Shown: in pieces, positions 25,604 to 35,919 of the stretch | Layout: each line of letters starts with the position of its first letter | Position numbering within the stretch: the stretch's first letter is position 1 | NCBI RefSeq assembly: GCF_024437655.1 | Contig: NZ_JANBVF010000006.1 | Coordinates: forward strand, 186,001 to 250,000 | Source of the DNA: Chitinolyticbacter albus | GTDB lineage: Bacteria > Pseudomonadota > Gammaproteobacteria > Burkholderiales > Chitinibacteraceae | Direction: 5' to 3' | Length of the DNA: 64,000 bases | Program-made: the position numbers and the translations under genes | Notes under the pieces: generated by a model | Databases searched by the model: none | Seen by the model: the letters and a program-made list of their open reading frames with translations, nothing else | What the model was told of the DNA's origin: nothing

Positions 25604-28168
25604 CTAACAGTAGTTGACGCAGAAAAAGGGGCATATGGATTTCCGCTTAAAGCCGAAAATGGAATACTTCACCAGTTCATAACCATAAACTGGATAAGTA
25701 GACTTAGCAAAAACACGCAACAAATGCTTTCCTTGCTCCCGGACTGCCAATTTGCTCATATCAAAACGCGCGGGGCCGCCTGGCCCGATATTTCCAATCG
25801 CACAGATTTCGTGTCGCAAAATCTCCCCTGATGGTGAGACCATTTCAACCCCGACATACCCATCCGCCCCGGCCACGGTGGAAAACGCCACATCGATTGA
25901 ATCCACTACAGCCATATCGAGATCGACTGCATATTCCGCGTAATTGCCACCGTGTATCGTTTCGCCGAGCTCCAGCGACATTGCTTCATTCTTATATAAA
26001 CGTTTCACATAGGCTTTCAATGCGTCAAATCCGGCCGAAACGTCGGGCCACAAACCAAGGCCGTTCCTTCTGAAAATCCGGAATCGTCTTGAATTCTTGA
26101 GCACCCCGCGCAAGGCAGCCACTTCATTCGCCATATCCAGTGGCACCGCTTGTGCGCCAAGCCCGAGGTTACGCGTCGACAACCACCAGCTGACGGACTT
26201 ATATCTGGTTTCAAGCAAAAGCCACGACAGATTGTCGACATCAGCGAGCATCTTGGTAATCACATTGCCAGCCGCCTCGCCGCTGTATGTTCTAGAGCAG
26301 TACTGCACATTCGCAGCCCTGATGCTTTCAAGCCGGTCAGGCTGGTGATAAGCGCCCGCTATTGCCTCATACCATCCCAGCGGTTTGTCGTATCGATCAA
26401 CAAGAATGGTATTTCCGGATTTAGCCATCTCGGAATAAGGGCTGACATCAGAAACGACCAATGCCGCGTTCACCATCCAGGCAGTCACCGCAACGGTATC
26501 CGCCTTGTAGGGAGAATTGACGGAATCACTATGTGGATGCACTACAACATCGGGTCGATAGTTCGAAAGCCCGATCATCGCCTGGCGCCAGCCATTCACA
26601 AAGGGCACGGAGATGATCTCAAGCGAATCGGGGCAATCAGCAAAAAATATTTCTGCTTGCTCAGCGGAAATTCCACAAATCACCACCCGGATAGCGCCGA
26701 CTTCTTCAGCTAGATGATTCAATGCCGGGATAATTGAACTTCTGAGCGATTGGAACCGGTGGCTACCCGCCATGATGCCCACCGTAAAATACTCTTGTGG
26801 CTCGTTGCCGCCGACGGGGTGCGGCAAACCCGAATCGTGCACGGTAGGACTGTATAAATAGACATTCTTATGAAGCAAATGCTCCAAATAATATTGTTGC
26901 AGCCGGGTGGTAGATGTCAGCACGCCAGCAAATGACTTCAACTCTTTCCTGAGATGATCTAAAGACCAGTCCTCAAGAATTTTAATTTCATTTTGCAGCT
27001 CCGTGAAATTATCATCCACGAACAAGAAAACGGGAATGCCCAACAACTTGGCACAATCTATCCATTCACGATAGTTTTCTATTGACCGAACCACGACCAG
27101 GCAGGATGCCCTAGCAAGTTCTGAAATAGGCCAATCTTTCGTGATTACACGCACTCGCCGCCTATCTTCAATCTTGAGATAATCAAAGCTGAGGGCTGTG
27201 GACGCATCATATGAAGCACTTATCACCAGTACGCTCTTATTTTCTTCGCGCCTTGGACCTGCCTCTACACTCTTCCAGCCTCTTTTCTTCGCATGCAGCG
27301 AAGCCATTTCTTGAATCGTGTCGGAGGTCAAGCCGGGCAAGCCATCCGGAGAGCTAAATACGTCATAATTCTCGAAATTCTCCAAGCGCAATGACTCAAG
27401 CCGGCAAGAGCGCATCCACGTCTCGGAAGACCATGTGTCTATCAAATAGGTCTTGCCCAGAGAGTCATTCGTCGCGGGCCCAGACACCTCCCCAACGGCG
27501 ACAGGAACAAATTTCAGCTTGTAGTATTGGGCAACGCGACGCCACAAATCCCAATCGCACTGCCTGGTCATTAGAATATGCGGATCATAAAATCCCACAT
27601 GGTCAATAATATGCCTAGGCATCAACACTGCATTATTCGGTATGAAATTGCCACCATCGATGCTTCTTTGATCCGCATCCTGGCCTAGCCTCATTTTATA
27701 TTTCAGGGGCGATCTTGGCTCTTGCACATGCATCTCTACATAGCCGTAAACCAGGCACCCAGGGCTGGCCTCTGCACTCTGGAACAACTCCTGCAAGGCA
27801 TCTGGATAAAAAAAGTCATCATCGAACGCAAAGGCAATATATTTCCCGCGAGCGCGAATCAAGCCTTCATATTCAGACACTGCGGGCAGCCCGATATTCG
27901 CGGCATGTCGAAGGCAGCTGATCCTGCCATCTGCCTTCATGAACTTCTCTATGATCGCAGCCGTGCCATCGGTACTTGCATCATCAATAATGATTAGTTC
28001 GATATTTTCGTGTGATTGATTCAATACCGATTCGACAGCCTTCTGAAAGAGACCGCTCTGGGCCCTTCTGAAGGTTGGCAGCAAAACACTGATATCCACC
28101 GGCCTTTCAACGTCGTAGTCCAAACCGGGAGTCCAAATCGTATCAGCAATCAGATCACGTATTTTCAT
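25604..28168 (-). CDS. Tandem GT2 + GT-B glycosyltransferase with C-terminal beta domain
   Basis: An 854-residue multidomain enzyme. Residues ~25-260 are a GT2 domain (ISVLLPTFRRAQSGLFQKAV, LIIIDDASTDGT, YIAFAFDDDFFYPDAL). Residues ~310-650 are a GT-B-like domain (VFLFVDDNFTEL, GVLTSTTRLQQYY, FTVGIMAGSHRFQS, VVSDVSPYSEMAKSG) related to the next gene. A helical region near 700-740 is followed by a region (~750-845) rich in short beta-strand-like stretches (AEYAVDLDMAVVDSIDVAFS) that may be a carbohydrate-binding sandwich. It follows wzt by three bases. It probably adds more than one residue of the exported polysaccharide. The C-terminal domain assignment is a guess. Confidence 0.75.
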   Translation of the reverse strand: MKIRDLIADTIWTPGLDYDVERPVDISVLLPTFRRAQSGLFQKAVESVLNQSHENIELIIIDDASTDGTAAIIEKFMKADGRISCLRHAANIGLPAVSEYEGLIRARGKYIAFAFDDDFFYPDALQELFQSAEASPGCLVYGYVEMHVQEPRSPLKYKMRLGQDADQRSIDGGNFIPNNAVLMPRHIIDHVGFYDPHILMTRQCDWDLWRRVAQYYKLKFVPVAVGEVSGPATNDSLGKTYLIDTWSSETWMRSCRLESLRLENFENYDVFSSPDGLPGLTSDTIQEMASLHAKKRGWKSVEAGPRREENKSVLVISASYDASTALSFDYLKIEDRRRVRVITKDWPISELARASCLVVVRSIENYREWIDCAKLLGIPVFLFVDDNFTELQNEIKILEDWSLDHLRKELKSFAGVLTSTTRLQQYYLEHLLHKNVYLYSPTVHDSGLPHPVGGNEPQEYFTVGIMAGSHRFQSLRSSIIPALNHLAEEVGAIRVVICGISAEQAEIFFADCPDSLEIISVPFVNGWRQAMIGLSNYRPDVVVHPHSDSVNSPYKADTVAVTAWMVNAALVVSDVSPYSEMAKSGNTILVDRYDKPLGWYEAIAGAYHQPDRLESIRAANVQYCSRTYSGEAAGNVITKMLADVDNLSWLLLETRYKSVSWWLSTRNLGLGAQAVPLDMANEVAALRGVLKNSRRFRIFRRNGLGLWPDVSAGFDALKAYVKRLYKNEAMSLELGETIHGGNYAEYAVDLDMAVVDSIDVAFSTVAGADGYVGVEMVSPSGEILRHEICAIGNIGPGGPARFDMSKLAVREQGKHLLRVFAKSTYPVYGYELVKYSIFGFKRKSICPFFCVNYC

Positions 28169-28171
28169 GGT

Positions 28172-28903
28172 TTAGGAATTCTTCAAATATTGTGAAATTG
28201 CAATATCAGTAGGTGCATCGATCATGATGCGTCCTTTGTTGATCCATATCGTCCTTTCGCAAAAATCCCTGATCAAGTCCATGGAGTGACTGGTGAAAAC
28301 CAGAATTTTGCCCTGGCGCATGAACTCACTCATTCTTATTTTTGCTTTCTGGGCGAAATTTATATCCCCCGCCCCCATCACCTCATCCAGAAGCAGTATC
28401 TCCGGGTTTATAGAGGTGGAAACCGCGAATGCCAAACGGATGAACATCCCGGCAGAATAAGTTCGCACTGGATAGTCCAGAAACTCCCCCAATTCAGTAA
28501 ACGCCCCAATCTCAGGCAGCTTCTCTTCAATTTCGTCGGGCGTCATACCCAACAACATGCCGCGAATCCGGATGTTATCCCAGCCCGATTGGTTCATTTC
28601 AAAACCGGTCGCAAACTCGAACATAGGGCATACGTGACCGTGGGTTTCGGCGTTTCCACTGGTTACGGGGTAAATTCTTGCCATAACTTTCAGCAAGGTG
28701 CTTTTCCCGGCGCCATTTAAACCAATCAAGCCCACCCTTTCCCCATGCTTGATTTCGATATCAATATTTGAAAGCGCATCGACATAGCGCGCCTCACTTT
28801 TATTTCTACCAAGCGACAGTATTTTCGACTTTAAACTCTCGCCCGCCGAGTCTATCTCAAAACGGACACCCGCATCGCGCAAGCTTATTCCAATATCATT
28901 CAT
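28172..28903 (-). CDS. wzt: Polysaccharide ABC exporter ATPase (short Wzt)
   Basis: A 243-residue ABC ATPase of the O-antigen/teichoate export type. Walker A is GLNGAGKSTLLK, the signature is YSAGMFIRLAFA, Walker B is ILLLDEVMGAGD and the H-loop is FTSHSMDLI. Unlike long Wzt proteins it has no C-terminal sugar-binding extension, so export probably does not depend on recognition of a capped chain end by this subunit. It overlaps wzm by four bases. Confidence 0.92.
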   Translation of the reverse strand: MNDIGISLRDAGVRFEIDSAGESLKSKILSLGRNKSEARYVDALSNIDIEIKHGERVGLIGLNGAGKSTLLKVMARIYPVTSGNAETHGHVCPMFEFATGFEMNQSGWDNIRIRGMLLGMTPDEIEEKLPEIGAFTELGEFLDYPVRTYSAGMFIRLAFAVSTSINPEILLLDEVMGAGDINFAQKAKIRMSEFMRQGKILVFTSHSMDLIRDFCERTIWINKGRIMIDAPTDIAISQYLKNS

Positions 28904-29676
28904 AGAACGTACACGATCCTATTGGACAATTTTTTAACGATAAATGCAGCAAACGCCAGGACAAAAACAGCGTAACCGAGAGCTGGCAGATAAACATCCC
29001 AGCCGGGCATAACACCTTGCAACATGGGCCTTCTGATGATCTCGATCATGTAATAAAATGGATTGAACAAATAGATGAAATCCAGGTGCCTGGATTTAAG
29101 CATCTCAACCGTATACATCACGGGCGTGACATAAAACAACACCTGGAATGCTGCCGAAATCATGTGAGGCACATCTCTAAATTTGGCCCCGAGGTGCGCG
29201 CAAATTACAACGTGGGCAAAATTTGTCAGGACAAAAAACAAGACCCCAGGCAGCGAAAAAACAATCCCCAATAGGTTAAATTTGCCATAACTAAGTGCCA
29301 CAAAAAAATAGATAATCAATCCCGTCAGGAAAACAACATGCATCGATACCAATGCGCGAAATATATAAACCGCTTTCGGGAACGGAAATTGTTTTATATA
29401 GCCTTCGGCACCAACGAAGGTGATTGCCCCTTCGCCAAGAGAGGCGCCTATCGTTCCCCAAATCACCAACCCAAGGGAGAGGAAAGGCAAGAATTCAGCC
29501 ATGGGCTGATGAAAAAGCCGACCAAAAATCAGCCCAATCGCCAGCATCATCAACCCTAAATTCAGAAATATCCACAACGGGCCTAACAATGATCGCTGGA
29601 AACGAGTTTTAACGTCCTGCAAGCCCATATGTAGCCAAACCCGCCACAATTTTAGTGCATTCCAATACTCAGACAC
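28900..29676 (-). CDS. wzm: Polysaccharide ABC exporter permease (Wzm)
   Basis: A 258-residue ABC-2 type permease with six hydrophobic segments and the family N-terminus LGLQDVKTRFQRSLLGPLWIFLNL (in part: KTRFQRSLLGPLW). It forms the inner-membrane channel with Wzt for the lipid-linked polysaccharide. It follows the N-acetyltransferase gene by 16 bases and overlaps wzt. Confidence 0.92.
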   Translation of the reverse strand: MSEYWNALKLWRVWLHMGLQDVKTRFQRSLLGPLWIFLNLGLMMLAIGLIFGRLFHQPMAEFLPFLSLGLVIWGTIGASLGEGAITFVGAEGYIKQFPFPKAVYIFRALVSMHVVFLTGLIIYFFVALSYGKFNLLGIVFSLPGVLFFVLTNFAHVVICAHLGAKFRDVPHMISAAFQVLFYVTPVMYTVEMLKSRHLDFIYLFNPFYYMIEIIRRPMLQGVMPGWDVYLPALGYAVFVLAFAAFIVKKLSNRIVYVL

Positions 29677-29692
29677 TTGAAATACCTTTCAT

Positions 29693-30190
29693 TTAGATAA
29701 GCGATTTTGTCATTTTGATTTTATCCGCATCCGAAGCGCCCGCCTGGAAACCTAAACGTAAATAAAGGCCCAAGGCGCTGGCATTCGTGGGCAGCACTTC
29801 GAGATAGAGTTCGTTCAGCTCCAGTGATTCTTTTGCCAAAACACAGAGCGCCTCTATCGCGCTACGCATAAGGCCCTGGCCAGCAAATTCAGGGGCAACG
29901 ACAAAACGCCCGATCTCCGCAGTCTTTTTCTGAACGTCGATATCATAAATGGCAAGCTGCCCTATCCTTTCACCGTTTGCCGTTTCTGCGATCAGAACGC
30001 AATCATCGGATTTAAGCGTATATTGCTCAAACCAACGCAAATGCTGAGGCAGCGTAATTAAATCCGAATAGATAAAGCACTGGCGCACACCTTCGCGATT
30101 GCGCCAGGCCAAGGTGAATTCAAGATCGTCGTCGCGAAGGGGGCGCAAGCGCACACCCTTCGCTTTGTAGCTAAGGGTGGGCTTTGTCAT
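29693..30190 (-). CDS. GNAT N-acetyltransferase (sugar amine type)
   Basis: A 165-residue GNAT protein: VRLRPLRDDDLEFTLAWRN at the N-terminus, EIGRFVVAPEFAGQGLMRSA with the acetyl-CoA pyrophosphate loop, and ELYLEVLPTNASALGLYLRLGF. Its start overlaps the stop of the DegT aminotransferase (ATGA), which is the arrangement expected for enzymes that amine and then acetylate a nucleotide-linked sugar (as in PseH- or WecD-type steps). The substrate is therefore inferred to be the dTDP-amino sugar made next door. Confidence 0.82.
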   Translation of the reverse strand: MTKPTLSYKAKGVRLRPLRDDDLEFTLAWRNREGVRQCFIYSDLITLPQHLRWFEQYTLKSDDCVLIAETANGERIGQLAIYDIDVQKKTAEIGRFVVAPEFAGQGLMRSAIEALCVLAKESLELNELYLEVLPTNASALGLYLRLGFQAGASDADKIKMTKSLI

Positions 30191-31314
30191 GCTATGTAGC
30201 GGATAAGCAAATCGCAGATTGTATCGACATCGGCGCGTGTTACTCCCATATGCATAGGCATGGAAAGGATTTCGCTGCTGGCTGCTGCTGATCTGGGGCA
30301 GGTTCCTTTGCCATATTCATACATACGGTATTCGGTGTTATCGCGATAATGAACACCGGGAAAAATCCCGTGCTCATGCAGCGCCATCATGACTTGATCA
30401 CGATTCTTGATGCGGACCTGGAACAGGTGACGCGACGACTCGCAGCCCTTGGTCATCGGAACGAGCTTGATCTGATCAACACCCTCCAACCGCTCTTCGT
30501 ACCAGCTGGCCAGTTGACGGCGGTATGCGTTGTCCCGATCGAGGTATTTCAGGGAAACAAGAGCCAAGCCCGCCATGATCGAATTACCGTGATACTTGAA
30601 ACCCACTTCTTCAACGTCGTACATCCATTTGTACGCGCCTTGGGTCGTAGTCCGTGCAAAGGTATCTTTATTGATGCCAAGCCAGCATAGCTTGCGAGCG
30701 CGGGCATCATCTTCTTCTTCGCGAAAACAAATCATCCCCGAATCGGCAGTCGGCATATTCTTTACAGCTTGAAAGCTGAAAATGGCCACATCGGCGTCAT
30801 GCCCAACATGCTTGCCATGGTTACGCGATCCGGCCATATGCGCGGCATCCAGAATCAGTTTGATTCCATGTCTCTCGCACAGCTCGCGAATCTTGTCGTA
30901 TTGCCCCACATTACCCCCAAGCCCGACAAATATCACAGCACGTGTTTTAGCGGTAATCTTGCGCTCCACGTCCGCGGGATCAAGGCATAGGGATTCATCC
31001 ACATCCGCAAATACCGGGGTAAGCCCTTCATACATGATGGCGTGGTTGGTAGATACGAATGTAAGGGGCGTGGTAATCACCTCATCCCCATCATTCCAGC
31101 CATATTTTGTTTTGAACATATGAAAGGCCAGATGCAGGCCGACTGTGTTCGAAGCAAGGAAATGGGCGTATGGCAGCCCTGTGTATACCTTCCATTCCTC
31201 TTCGATCTGCTGCGTCTTGAATCCCAGCCCTGTCCAGCCTTTTTCCAAGCACTCGCGGACTTGCTCAAGACATTCTTCAACTCGAAAATTCGGCACAAAC
31301 AATTGAATAGCCAT
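30187..31314 (-). CDS. DegT/DnrJ/EryC1/StrS sugar aminotransferase
   Basis: A 375-residue PLP enzyme: FLASNTVGLHLAFHMF, DEVITTPLTFVSTNHAI, LILDAAHMAGS and the lysine in FSFQAVKNMPTADSG. From ATG 31314 (MAIQLFVPNFRVEE) a Shine-Dalgarno AGGGA is well placed, while longer in-frame starts overlap rfbC. With RfbA/RfbB supplying dTDP-4-keto-6-deoxyglucose and the GNAT gene behind it, a 4-amino-4,6-dideoxyhexose product is plausible. No 3,4-ketoisomerase (FdtA/QdtA) is present, which argues against a 3-amino sugar. Confidence 0.85.
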   Translation of the reverse strand: MAIQLFVPNFRVEECLEQVRECLEKGWTGLGFKTQQIEEEWKVYTGLPYAHFLASNTVGLHLAFHMFKTKYGWNDGDEVITTPLTFVSTNHAIMYEGLTPVFADVDESLCLDPADVERKITAKTRAVIFVGLGGNVGQYDKIRELCERHGIKLILDAAHMAGSRNHGKHVGHDADVAIFSFQAVKNMPTADSGMICFREEEDDARARKLCWLGINKDTFARTTTQGAYKWMYDVEEVGFKYHGNSIMAGLALVSLKYLDRDNAYRRQLASWYEERLEGVDQIKLVPMTKGCESSRHLFQVRIKNRDQVMMALHEHGIFPGVHYRDNTEYRMYEYGKGTCPRSAAASSEILSMPMHMGVTRADVDTICDLLIRYIA

Positions 31315-31330
31315 GATTCTTCCCTGATAT

Positions 31331-31876
31331 TTAAGCAAATTTCTCGGCCGCATCAAAACCCGGCGCGGCTTCATCTTTAACGGACAATATAGGCGAAATG
31401 GACAGCGGCCATTTAATGGCCAGTTTCTCATCGCACCAAAGCAAAGATCGCTCGTGCTCTGAAAACCAATAATCAGTGGTTTTGTATAGAAATTCCGCCG
31501 ATTCGCTCAGCACGACAAACCCGTGTGCAAACCCTTCTGGAATCCATAGCTGACGCTTGTTTTCCGCGCTAAGCTCTACACCAACCCACTTTCCAAACGA
31601 AGCCGATGACAAACGCATGTCTACGGCCACATCAAAAACACGCCCCTCAACTACACGGACCAGCTTGCCTTGGGGACGTTGTATTTGATAATGCAATCCG
31701 CGTAGCACTCCATGAGCTGACTTGGAATGATTATCCTGTACAAAATTTACTGGCCCGCTCACTGCGGATTCAAATTTGCTTTGGTTAAAGCTCTCCATAA
31801 AAAATCCACGCTCGTCACCGAAAACCTGCGGCTCGATGATTTTCACATCGGGAATGGCGGTATCGATGACTTTCAT
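31331..31876 (-). CDS. rfbC: dTDP-4-dehydrorhamnose 3,5-epimerase
   Basis: The third step to dTDP-L-rhamnose. A 181-residue cupin with DVKIIEPQVFGDERGFFMESF, FVQDNHSKSAHGVLRGLHYQ (catalytic His region), GKLVRVVEGRVFDVAVD and WIPEGFAHGFVVLSE. ATG 31876 shares one base with the rfbA stop (TAATG). Confidence 0.97.
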   Translation of the reverse strand: MKVIDTAIPDVKIIEPQVFGDERGFFMESFNQSKFESAVSGPVNFVQDNHSKSAHGVLRGLHYQIQRPQGKLVRVVEGRVFDVAVDMRLSSASFGKWVGVELSAENKRQLWIPEGFAHGFVVLSESAEFLYKTTDYWFSEHERSLLWCDEKLAIKWPLSISPILSVKDEAAPGFDAAEKFA

Positions 31877-32760
31877 TAAAAAACCTTTCCTTCAAGCATG
31901 TTGAGCAGATATTTACCGTAACCGTTTTTTCTAAGGGGCTGCGCCAATTTTACGACCTGCGCAGCATCAATCCATCCACTGCGATAGGCAATTTCCTCAG
32001 GGCTACAGACCTTCAACCCTTGACGTTGTTCAATAGTCTGGATGAACAAGCTGGCTTCAAGCATCGACTCGTGCGTGCCTGTGTCTAGCCATGCATATCC
32101 ACGCCCCATCGTTTTGACATCAAGCGCGCCGCGCCGCAAATACTCGCCATTGACGTCCGTAATTTCCAGTTCACCCCGTGATGATGGTTTGATGCTTTTC
32201 GCGATTTCGACGACGTCGTTATCGTAGAAATACAGCCCGGTCACTGCATAGTTGGATTTGGGCTGGGCCGGTTTTTCTTCGATCGACAATGCTCGGCCAT
32301 TCTCATCGAATTCGACCACACCGTAACGTTCTGGGTCATGGACGTGGTAGGCAAATACACTGGCACCCGATTGCCGGACGGAGGCATCCTGCAGCAGCTC
32401 GGCGAAATCGTGCCCGTAGAAAATATTGTCGCCAAGCACCAGCGCGACGTTGTCATCGCCGACGAAGTCTTCTCCGATGATGAACGCCTGTGCCAAGCCA
32501 TCTGGACTCGGCTGCACCGCATACCGCAACGAAACGCCCCACTGGCTACCATCGCCTAGCAGCTGCTCAAAGCGCGGCGTGTCCTGCGGCGTGGAGATGA
32601 TCAGGATTTCGCGAATTCCCGCAAGCATTAGCGTGCTCAATGGGTAATAGATCATCGGCTTATCGTATATCGGCAGCAATTGCTTACTAACCGCGATCGT
32701 GGCGGGATACAGCCGTGTACCGGAACCACCGGCAAGAATAATCCCCTTCCTATTTTTCAT
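31876..32760 (-). CDS. rfbA: Glucose-1-phosphate thymidylyltransferase
   Basis: Makes dTDP-glucose. Starts [21 protein letters not shown] with the nucleotidyltransferase motif, followed by [31 protein letters not shown] and [17 protein letters not shown], all standard for RmlA. ATG 32760 overlaps the rfbD stop by 11 bases. 294 residues. Confidence 0.97.
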   Translation of the reverse strand: MKNRKGIILAGGSGTRLYPATIAVSKQLLPIYDKPMIYYPLSTLMLAGIREILIISTPQDTPRFEQLLGDGSQWGVSLRYAVQPSPDGLAQAFIIGEDFVGDDNVALVLGDNIFYGHDFAELLQDASVRQSGASVFAYHVHDPERYGVVEFDENGRALSIEEKPAQPKSNYAVTGLYFYDNDVVEIAKSIKPSSRGELEITDVNGEYLRRGALDVKTMGRGYAWLDTGTHESMLEASLFIQTIEQRQGLKVCSPEEIAYRSGWIDAAQVVKLAQPLRKNGYGKYLLNMLEGKVF

Positions 32761-33655
32761 AATGTGCCTCCGCAATTATTCGCACAGTTTGTTCTACCTC
32801 TTCCAACCAAGGGGGCATATACACACCAAAAGCTTTCTCAAACTTCGCGGAGTTCAGCGCAGAATAAGCAGGGCGCTTGGCTGGAAGCGGATATTCCGAA
32901 CCAGGAATTGCCTTCACGCCATCGGCCTTACAAAGTAACGGCAGATTGTATTTTTTTCCGAGAAGGAGGATCTGCCTTGCATATTCGTGCCAAGTTGACA
33001 GCCCCGACGAGGAAACGTGATACAAGCCGAATTCAACATCGTCTTTTTGAAGGCAACGCTGTACAACCAGTGCTGAGAGATTCGCAACCAGAGAAGCTGC
33101 CGTCGGTATCCCATATTGATCCGCAACGACATTTATACTTTCTCTGTCAGACATCAGCCGCAGCATGGTCTTGAGAAAGTTGTGCCCATGTGGGGAATGC
33201 ATCCAGCTCGTCCTGAGCACAAAGGCCTTGGCAGATCGATCCAAAACAGCCAACTCACCCTTTAATTTACTATCCCCGTAAATTGAAAGTGCATGCGTCG
33301 GGCTTGTTTCCAGGTAAGGCGTCGTTGATTTCCCATCAAAAACGTAATCAGTGGAATAATGAAGCAATATGGCATTGTTTTTTTCGGCCCAATCTGCAAT
33401 TTCTGCAGGAGCCGCCGCATTGACGCGATACGCCGCCACCTGCTGCGACTCCGCAAGATCTACCGCTGTAAATGCAGCCGCATTGAACACAAAATCAGGC
33501 CGTATATTTTCCAATGTTGCATTTAACTTGCTGGCGTCGGCAAGATCGCATTCAGACCTTCCGAGTGCCCAAACCTTCCCATATGGCGCAAGGGCACGAG
33601 CCAATTCAAGCCCCAGTTGCCCGTCTGCTCCAGTTATCAGAAATACAGGACTCAC
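32750..33655 (-). CDS. rfbD: dTDP-4-dehydrorhamnose reductase
   Basis: The last step to dTDP-L-rhamnose. A 301-residue SDR with [41 protein letters not shown] and the YGDSKLKGE form of the YxxxK motif, then [13 protein letters not shown]. The start is GTG 33655, two bases after the rfbB stop. Confidence 0.96.
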   Translation of the reverse strand: MSPVFLITGADGQLGLELARALAPYGKVWALGRSECDLADASKLNATLENIRPDFVFNAAAFTAVDLAESQQVAAYRVNAAAPAEIADWAEKNNAILLHYSTDYVFDGKSTTPYLETSPTHALSIYGDSKLKGELAVLDRSAKAFVLRTSWMHSPHGHNFLKTMLRLMSDRESINVVADQYGIPTAASLVANLSALVVQRCLQKDDVEFGLYHVSSSGLSTWHEYARQILLLGKKYNLPLLCKADGVKAIPGSEYPLPAKRPAYSALNSAKFEKAFGVYMPPWLEEVEQTVRIIAEAHYEK

Positions 33656-33657
33656 TG

Positions 33658-34716
33658 CTATGCTCCGTACTGCTTAGACAACCAATCCCGATATGCACCG
33701 GAAGTTACATTCTGGATCCAGTCGTGGCTGGCTAAATACCACTCTATCGTCTTACGAATGCCGGTTTCAAAAGTCTCGGCCGGTTTCCAACCCAATTCCC
33801 GCTCGAGCTTGCGCGCATCGATCGCATAGCGGCGGTCGTGGCCTGGCCTATCCTGGACAAAAGTAATTTGCTCAGAGTACGACTTTCGATCGACACGAGG
33901 TTGCAACTCGTCGAGCAGCGCGCAAATTGTATGGACGACTTCGAGGTTAGCCTTCTCGTTCCAGCCCCCCACGTTGTAGGTTTCCCCGATCGAGCCCGAC
34001 TCAAGCACACGGCGAATCGCACTGCAATGGTCTTTCACATAGAGCCAGTCGCGAATCTGCTGGCCGTCGCCATAGATAGGCAGCGGCTTGCCAGCGAGCG
34101 CGTTAAGAATCACCAGCGGAATCAGCTTCTCGGGGAAGTGGTAAGGGCCATAATTGTTCGAGCAATTGGTCGTCAATACCGGCAGGCCATAGGTATGGTG
34201 CCAAGCGCGAACCAGATGGTCAGACGCTGCCTTGGAAGCTGAATATGGGCTATTGGGCTCGTAGGCGTTGGTTTCGGCAAATGGGGCGTCATCTGCAGCC
34301 AAGGTGCCATATACCTCGTCGGTCGAGACATGCAGAAAACGGAATCTCGCCTTGTCCACTACAGATAAATCGTTCCAGTAATGGCGCGTCGCCTCAAGCA
34401 GATTGAATGTACCCATTACATTGGTCTGAATGAAGTCGCCTGGACCGTGAATGGAACGGTCGACATGCGATTCAGCCGCGAAGTTGATCACGGCTCTTGG
34501 CTTGTAGTCGGCCAGCAGGCGGCTGACCAGCTCACGCTCTCCAATATCACCCCGCACAAATTTATGCCGCGTATCGCTTTCAAGCGATTTCAAGGTATCG
34601 AGATTGCCCGCATACGTGAGTTTATCCAGATTGACGACTGGCTCGGCATTAAGCTTCAGCCAATCGAGCACGAAGTTACCACCTATGAAGCCGGCCCCGC
34701 CGGTTACTAGAATCAT
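33658..34716 (-). CDS. rfbB: dTDP-glucose 4,6-dehydratase
   Basis: Makes dTDP-4-keto-6-deoxyglucose, the branch point for rhamnose and possibly the amino sugar. A 352-residue SDR with [51 protein letters not shown] and [18 protein letters not shown]. It is directly adjacent to the WecA-like gene stop. Confidence 0.97.
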   Translation of the reverse strand: MILVTGGAGFIGGNFVLDWLKLNAEPVVNLDKLTYAGNLDTLKSLESDTRHKFVRGDIGERELVSRLLADYKPRAVINFAAESHVDRSIHGPGDFIQTNVMGTFNLLEATRHYWNDLSVVDKARFRFLHVSTDEVYGTLAADDAPFAETNAYEPNSPYSASKAASDHLVRAWHHTYGLPVLTTNCSNNYGPYHFPEKLIPLVILNALAGKPLPIYGDGQQIRDWLYVKDHCSAIRRVLESGSIGETYNVGGWNEKANLEVVHTICALLDELQPRVDRKSYSEQITFVQDRPGHDRRYAIDARKLERELGWKPAETFETGIRKTIEWYLASHDWIQNVTSGAYRDWLSKQYGA

Positions 34717-35844
34717 TTACTTCCTATCCTTCTCATCTGCACGACGCTGGTTGCGATAAATCAGCCATTTCGGCGTTTTAAATTTGGCTATGCTCCGGTA
34801 TAGCCACAGATAACCCAGCACAAATATAACCGCAATGGCTTGCAATGCAAGTTCGTTGCTCCACCAAATGCTAGCGGGAATAATGGAAAGTGATGAATAC
34901 AGCCACAAATAGGGCGAAGTCATGGAGTTGCGCATTCGGCGATCCGCACTTTTGCAGCTACCCACGGCCCAGCGCATCATGCGTTTATAGACGAGCTGGT
35001 GCAGATGCGCGGCATCGGGCAGCCCAGGGTGCTCCTGTCGACGCAGGCGCCGGTTGATCGTGAAAATGGTTTCGACTATGGGATAGAGCAACAAAACGAC
35101 GGCATACCACGCAGAAACCGAGGGGTTACGCATCACCAAGCCCACCGCCAGGCTCGCGATACCAAACCCGATGACATAAGCGCCGCCGTCGCCCAGGAAA
35201 ATCAAACCCCGGGGCCAGTTCCAGAACATGAAGCCGCCGCAAGCGCCCAATAGCGCAACTGCCATCACCGTGATTTGGCGATCCCCCACCTGCAAACCGA
35301 TATAGGCAAGTGATGCCAGGATGATCATGCCCACGGCACAGGCCAGCCCGTTGTAGCCGTCGATCAGGTTCATGGCGTTGATCATGCCGACGATGGCAAT
35401 CAAGGTGAGCACAACAGACACCGGCGTGAACGCAAGCCAGGTGGAGAACAGCGGGAGGTCCACCCGCACGATGCGCCAGTCCAAGAGGTATATCAGCAGC
35501 AAGACACCACACGTCATCGCGATCAGGCGCGTCTTTACCAGGCCTATCTTCAGGACGTCTTCCAGCAAGCCGCCCAGAAACACCGGCAGGCATGCGAGAA
35601 AGAGCAGTGCTGAAACTTTGGCCAGCGCTTCACCTTCCAGCAGCAGCATTAAAGGCTGAACCACCAGCAAGGCTACGACCAGCGCCAGCCCTCCCACCCT
35701 GGGCACGGGGCTATCGTGGAACTTCTGCGCCTCAGAGAGTTTGTTGTCGCCGGTTAAATGGCTGTGTTTGTGGGCAAACCGCACCAACAGCAGGCATACG
35801 GCAAAACTGGCCAGCAGAGCGACGAACAGGTAGAGCAAGGACAC
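34717..35844 (-). CDS. WecA/MraY-family glycosyl-1-phosphate transferase (copy 2)
   Basis: A 375-residue polytopic membrane enzyme with VPRVGGLALVV, NAMNLIDGYNGLACAVG, WNWPRGLIFLGDGGAYVIGFG and DAAHLHQLVYKRMMRWAVGS. It would start the second glycan on undecaprenyl phosphate. It is a clear paralogue of the protein at 7116-8255, sharing the GDGGAY, LVYKR, RWAVGS and SPYLWL blocks. The start is GTG 35844. It stands at the head of the rfbBDAC block with which it is probably co-transcribed. Confidence 0.88.
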   Translation of the reverse strand: MSLLYLFVALLASFAVCLLLVRFAHKHSHLTGDNKLSEAQKFHDSPVPRVGGLALVVALLVVQPLMLLLEGEALAKVSALLFLACLPVFLGGLLEDVLKIGLVKTRLIAMTCGVLLLIYLLDWRIVRVDLPLFSTWLAFTPVSVVLTLIAIVGMINAMNLIDGYNGLACAVGMIILASLAYIGLQVGDRQITVMAVALLGACGGFMFWNWPRGLIFLGDGGAYVIGFGIASLAVGLVMRNPSVSAWYAVVLLLYPIVETIFTINRRLRRQEHPGLPDAAHLHQLVYKRMMRWAVGSCKSADRRMRNSMTSPYLWLYSSLSIIPASIWWSNELALQAIAVIFVLGYLWLYRSIAKFKTPKWLIYRNQRRADEKDRK

Positions 35845-35919
35845 GTGCGAGGCCCGCGTAACTTGTACGCGTGCATTTTGTCACACTCTTCCGGTGTTTG
35901 CCGTAAGGATTTACGAACT

